From positions 1 to 8,625 of the forward strand of contig CABVBB010000058.1 of the NCBI GenBank assembly GCA_902496505.1: DNA of 8,625 bases, written 5' to 3'. Under the pieces are notes generated by a model. It was not told the origin of the DNA. It was given only the letters and a program-made list of their open reading frames with translations, and ran no database searches. A program made the translations under genes and the position numbers. This document shows, in pieces, positions 5,568-8,625 of this stretch; position 1 is the stretch's first letter, and each line of letters starts with the position of its first letter. Source of the stretch: an uncultured Peptococcaceae bacterium (GTDB lineage Bacteria > Bacillota > Peptococcia > Peptococcales > Peptococcaceae).

Positions 5568-8089
5568 AGGTCCGCAACCAAAAAGCCATTGCCCGCCTGT
5601 CCAAGAAGAGCATGCAGGCCAACCGCCTGCGCAACGTGGTGGCCATCATCGCTATTGCCCTCACCGCCACCTTGTTCACCGCGCTCTTTACCATCGGCGG
5701 CGGCATGATGAGATCTATGGAGCTCTCCACCATGCGCCAGATCGGCACCTCCGCCCATGCTGGGTACAAATACCTCACCCAAGCCGAATACGATGCCGTC
5801 AAAGATCATCCCCTGATCAAAGATATTTCCTACACGATCATCATGGGCCGTGCCGAAAATCCGGCCTTGCAAAAACTCTCCATCGAGCTGCGCTACGCCG
5901 AAGACAAAGCCGCCCAGTGGGGGTTCTGCGCGCCAGAGATCGGCGCCATGCCCAAAGGTTACCAAGAGGCCGCCGTCTCCACCGCGGTGTTGGATGCGCT
6001 GGGCCTATCCCACGAATTAGGCCAGCAGGTGCCCTTAGATTTCACCATACGCGGTCAGACCTACCACGATACCTTTACCGTATGCGGCATTTGGCAGTCC
6101 GACCCTATTGCCATGGCCGAAGAGGTTTGGCTTTCCAAAGAATACGTCCTCGATCATGCGCCGCTGTATACCCAGTCCTATAGAGACCGCGGCGACGGGG
6201 ACTTCAGCGGCACCATCAATGCCGACATCTTTTTTGCCAACAGCTGGGACATCGCTGGCAAGATCGACCGCGTCACTACCGAGTCAGGCTTTGCTCCGGG
6301 TGAGTTGGAAGAAGGCGTCAACTGGGCCTACTCTGCCTCCGAAGTCGACGGTACAACAATCCTTTTGATCACCACTGTTCTGCTCTTGATCCTGGCAGCA
6401 GGCTATCTCATCATTTACAATGTCTTTTATATCTCCGTGGCGCAGGATACGCGCTATTACGGCCTGCTCAAGACCATCGGCACCACGGGGCGGCAGCTCA
6501 AAGTATTGGTGCGCAGACAAGCGCTGCGGCTTTCAGCGATCGGCATCCCCTTAGGTTTGGTCATCGGCTATCTTTTGGGTGTCTGCCTCATGCCAATGAT
6601 CCTCAGCATGACGATCATGGCCGATCATGCTGCCTATTCCGCCAGTCCGCTTATTTTTGGCGGCGCGGCGCTATTTGCTTTGGCAACAGTTTGGCTGAGC
6701 TGTCAGAAACCCTGCCGTCTGGCCGCCTCTGTCAGCCCTATGGAAGCGCTGCGCTACAACGAAGCCGCCCAAGGTCATCATACCAGCCGCCGCAGCCGCA
6801 AGGTCTCGCCCTATGCTATGGCCTGGCAAAATGTCTGGCGTGCCAAGAAAAAAGTGCTGGCGGTGATCCTGTCCCTCTCGCTGGGCATTATCCTCATGAA
6901 TACCATCTGCACGTTGACCAATAGTTTTGATCTGGACAAATATGTGGAAAACCGCGTCATCAGTGATTACAACGTGGCTGATCCAGCCCTTCTGCACCAA
7001 TTCCAGCAGACCAATGTGGACGATAACACCCTGGCGTATTTTCAGGTAATGGACGGCATCACCGATGTGCTGCCCGTATATATGCGGGAAGCACAGCTCC
7101 CCTTAAGCGAAGAAGCCCGCGAGCGTATGCTGGATTATATCCAGCGCAATAGTGCTCAATGGGATCCTGAGCATGCAGCCAGTATGCAGCAGGCCATTAC
7201 CGAAGGCCAGACCTTTGGCGGTCATATCTATGGCGCAGACCGTGCGGTGCTTGAAAAACTCAGCGCGCAGGAAGGCATTGATTGGGACAAATTTGCCAGC
7301 GGCCAGTATGTCCTCATCATCCCGCCGCTGTCCTGGGCAGACGAAACAGAGGGGTCAACAGAGGAGCCCTTTTACACACCAGGCAGCACCGTCACTTTGC
7401 CCGATGGTCAAGGGGACCTGCGAGAATATACTGTCTTAGCGCAGGGCACTGTCCCTTATGCTGCCGCCTGCCAGCACAGCCACCGCGTCGATCTGCAGTT
7501 CATCTTGCCCGTGAGCGCTTACACCGCCGCCTATCCAGACGATGCCCCCATGCGGGTGCTCTTTGATGTACTGCCTGGTCAGGAAGACGCCGTCCAAGCA
7601 GCCGTTCAAGCTTACTGCGCAGAGAGCAACATGGACTACGTCTCCAAAGCTACCTACGAAGCAGAATTCGGCAGTACCAAACTGATGATCACGGCAGTCG
7701 GCGGCACACTAGGGCTGATCCTGGGACTCATTGGCATTCTCAATTTTGTCAATGCCATGGTCACCTCCATCCTCTCCCGCCGCCGCGAGCTGGCTATGCT
7801 TCAAAGCATCGGCATGACCACCCGCCAGCTGCTCCATATGCTCATCACCGAAGGGCTCATCTATATCGCCCTCACCGCCATCATCGTGCTCACCATTGGC
7901 CTAGCGCTCACCTGGGCCATCGTTCAAGCCGCCGGTCAGCTCACCTTCTTCATCACCGCTCGCCTCACATTGTGGCCCATCGGCCTCAGCCTGCTCCTCT
8001 TAGCCGCTATCGCCTGGGCTGTTCCCATCCTCAGCTTCCGCAATGTCACCCGCCAAAGCGTCGTCGAACGACTGCGCCAAGCGCAATAA
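5561..8089 (+). CDS. Duplicated FtsX/MacB-type ABC permease with two large extracellular domains
   Basis: This is the membrane partner of the preceding ATPase, 842 residues long. I read eight membrane helices: about 23-46, 265-290, 322-346, 362-382, 431-452, 707-736, 763-790 and 803-824. They form two repeats of the same plan: one helix, a large outside domain (about 50-264 and 455-705), then three helices. Each half has the FtsX coupling-helix motif after its second helix: TRYYGLLKTIGTTGRQL (297-313) and RRRELAMLQSIGMTTRQL (740-757). SPMEALRY near 392 and SVVERLRQ at the end are matching tail elements. It is not a BceB protein, which has ten helices and one large domain between helices 7 and 8. 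GGTGAG at 5550-5555 serves as ribosome binding site. The likely role is export of, or defence against, an envelope-active peptide or lipid, with a possible sensing role for the kinase (inference). Confidence 0.93.
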   Translation: MLKVRNQKAIARLSKKSMQANRLRNVVAIIAIALTATLFTALFTIGGGMMRSMELSTMRQIGTSAHAGYKYLTQAEYDAVKDHPLIKDISYTIIMGRAENPALQKLSIELRYAEDKAAQWGFCAPEIGAMPKGYQEAAVSTAVLDALGLSHELGQQVPLDFTIRGQTYHDTFTVCGIWQSDPIAMAEEVWLSKEYVLDHAPLYTQSYRDRGDGDFSGTINADIFFANSWDIAGKIDRVTTESGFAPGELEEGVNWAYSASEVDGTTILLITTVLLLILAAGYLIIYNVFYISVAQDTRYYGLLKTIGTTGRQLKVLVRRQALRLSAIGIPLGLVIGYLLGVCLMPMILSMTIMADHAAYSASPLIFGGAALFALATVWLSCQKPCRLAASVSPMEALRYNEAAQGHHTSRRSRKVSPYAMAWQNVWRAKKKVLAVILSLSLGIILMNTICTLTNSFDLDKYVENRVISDYNVADPALLHQFQQTNVDDNTLAYFQVMDGITDVLPVYMREAQLPLSEEARERMLDYIQRNSAQWDPEHAASMQQAITEGQTFGGHIYGADRAVLEKLSAQEGIDWDKFASGQYVLIIPPLSWADETEGSTEEPFYTPGSTVTLPDGQGDLREYTVLAQGTVPYAAACQHSHRVDLQFILPVSAYTAAYPDDAPMRVLFDVLPGQEDAVQAAVQAYCAESNMDYVSKATYEAEFGSTKLMITAVGGTLGLILGLIGILNFVNAMVTSILSRRRELAMLQSIGMTTRQLLHMLITEGLIYIALTAIIVLTIGLALTWAIVQAAGQLTFFITARLTLWPIGLSLLLLAAIAWAVPILSFRNVTRQSVVERLRQAQ

Positions 8090-8111
8090 ATGGCGGCAGC
8101 ACACAAAAAAA

Positions 8112-8146
8112 GATGCCAACTGTGTAAACAGCTGGCATCTTTTTTT
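8112..8146 (+). terminator. Strong, probably bidirectional intrinsic terminator
   Basis: GATGCCAACTGT (8112-8123) pairs with ACAGCTGGCATC (8128-8139) around GTAA, with one A-C mismatch. Seven As precede the stem (8105-8111) and seven Ts follow it (8140-8146), so it could stop transcripts from either side. It begins 22 bases after the permease stop codon and ends the transporter transcript. Confidence 0.93.
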
Positions 8147-8306
8147 GCTATTTCTGTCGGTCAATGTCAGAAATAAAGAGAGAAAAAGGTAGGGAATGTT
8201 ATCAAAAAATTTAAGTCGAATAATATGAAAATGGCGTAAAAAGTAGAAATTGAAACCCAATAAGAATTATCAGATTTCATGAGCAAAAACGCTTTATCAA
8301 GAACAA

Positions 8307-8336
8307 TTGTGTCCTTGCTCTTCCATTTTATATATA
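8307..8336 (+). promoter_or_regulatory. Possible promoter for the riboswitch transcript
   Basis: TTGTGT (8307-8312) and TATATA (8331-8336) are 18 bases apart in an AT-rich stretch. A start near 8344 would place the aptamer about 80 bases into the transcript. The low-complexity TA run makes the exact -10 uncertain. Apart from this, I see nothing definite between 8147 and 8420. Confidence 0.3.
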
Positions 8337-8421
8337 TTTATCTTACCACCAACACCAAAATTTAGCAATACATAAGCGGTCATTAAATTCTACTTTATCA
8401 TCCAAAGTGGACAAACCACCC

Positions 8422-8502
8422 TTCGGCACATCTGTTTTAAAGCAGCGACGCAAAGCTTTAGGGGCTAGATCGCCGCATGACGATATGCCAGTCAGCTGCC
8501 CG
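8422..8502 (+). promoter_or_regulatory. Candidate cyclic-di-GMP-I (GEMM) riboswitch aptamer
   Basis: The order of elements fits the GEMM-I family, which senses the second messenger c-di-GMP. GGCACATC (8425-8432) stands for the usual GGCAAACC. A hairpin CTGTT (8432-8436)/AGCAG (8441-8445) follows, then the hallmark GACGCAAAGC (8447-8456). The next arm is GGC-TAG-ATCG (8463-8472) with CGAT-AT-GCC (8481-8489), which matches the tetraloop-receptor layout CC-UAA-G/U-AU-GG. The 3' core AGTCAGCTGCC (8490-8500) replaces AGCCGGGUUGCC. The base pairing of AAAGCC with GGGUU in the family becomes AGCT (8454-8457) with AGCT (8494-8497) here, a change that keeps pairing. TGCC (8497-8500) faces GGCA (8425-8428). 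The capping loop is TTAA rather than GNRA, so this is a diverged member. The gene it controls starts at 8621. Confidence 0.62.
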
Positions 8503-8620
8503 CGCTGGAAGCGAGCAGAGGCTGCCGAAAAATAAACCGGTGGGCTCATTTTTATGAGGGGGAGATAGAACAGTTCTAAACAAAGCAGCAAAAAAACCAA
8601 AAGGGAAAGGTGAGAAACAC
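8503..8620 (+). promoter_or_regulatory. Leader between aptamer and start codon, likely expression platform
   Basis: TGCCGAA (8523-8529) can pair perfectly over seven bases with TTCGGCA (8422-8428), the 5' edge of the aptamer. CCAG (8488-8491) can pair with CTGG (8505-8508). Both would break aptamer helices, as expected of a switch. CTCAT (8545-8549) with ATGAG (8554-8558) forms a small hairpin. I see no U-tailed terminator in this leader. AAAGGTGAG (8606-8614) is the ribosome binding site of the next gene. Confidence 0.4.
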
Positions 8621-8625
8621 ATGAC
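8621..8625 (+). CDS. Start of a gene cut off by the window end
   Basis: An ATG at 8621 follows the ribosome binding site AAAGGTGAG (8606-8614) with a six-base spacer, which is ideal. Only the first codon and two more bases are inside the window, so the product cannot be identified. If the upstream aptamer call is right, the gene is under c-di-GMP control, and such genes often encode surface, motility or c-di-GMP turnover proteins (family knowledge, not visible here). Confidence 0.6.

Noticed and set aside
5561..8089. Calling the transporter BceAB
   Set aside because: The permease has two FtsX halves with eight helices and two outside domains, not the ten-helix BceB layout.
8281..8320. GAGCAA/TTGCTC inverted repeat and ACAATTGT palindrome as an operator
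   Set aside because: The arms are short with a 28-base loop in AT-rich DNA, which is easily expected by chance.
8486..8529. Similarity to the SRP RNA apical domain (GTCAG ... GGAAGC ... AGCAG)
   Set aside because: The loop sizes and order do not fit the SRP hairpin, and the GACGCAAAGC core just upstream points to a GEMM aptamer instead.
8343..8600. An 85-residue minus-strand frame in the right-hand gap
   Set aside because: No ribosome binding site or known domain was seen, and it runs antisense through the aptamer, whose RNA structure explains the conservation better.

Overview
The window looks like a chromosomal piece of a moderately GC-rich Bacillota bacterium (Clostridia or Negativicutes type). 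The grounds are the Gram-positive style response regulator, kinase and FtsX-type ABC modules, strong AAGGAGG ribosome binding sites, U-tailed intrinsic terminators, and a GyrA that resembles those lineages. I cannot name a genus. All recognisable genes are on the plus strand.

Layout: (1) Bases 1-303 hold no credible gene. They form a leader or intergenic stretch packed with hairpins and two kinds of repeat. (2) gyrA (316-2748) is complete and ends at a clear intrinsic terminator. (3) An AT-rich gap (2797-2960) carries a regularly spaced array of NNAAAT hexamers just ahead of a two-component system: an OmpR-type response regulator (3008-3694) overlapping a short histidine kinase (3684-4616). 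(4) A 270-base gap holds a second copy of the repeat found upstream of gyrA, followed by possible promoter and leader elements. (5) An ABC transporter follows: ATPase (4887-5567) overlapping a duplicated FtsX/MacB-type permease of 842 residues (5561-8089), closed by a strong, probably bidirectional terminator (8112-8146). (6) Bases 8147-8620 are an AT-rich gap containing what I read as a class I cyclic-di-GMP (GEMM) riboswitch at about 8422-8502. A good ribosome binding site and an ATG at 8621 then begin a gene cut off by the window end.

How the genes fit together: the regulator, kinase, ATPase and permease are the usual set for a self-regulated export or resistance system against an envelope-active compound. 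The kinase has one membrane helix and no outside domain, while the permease has two large extracellular domains. By analogy with Bce-type systems, the transporter itself may be the sensor (inference). The hexamer array upstream of the regulator is a candidate operator. gyrA is a housekeeping neighbour.

The most interesting items are the diverged c-di-GMP riboswitch with a built-in competing helix, the hexamer array with alternating 12/19-base spacing, and the 5' structured repeat shared by two intergenic regions 4.65 kb apart.
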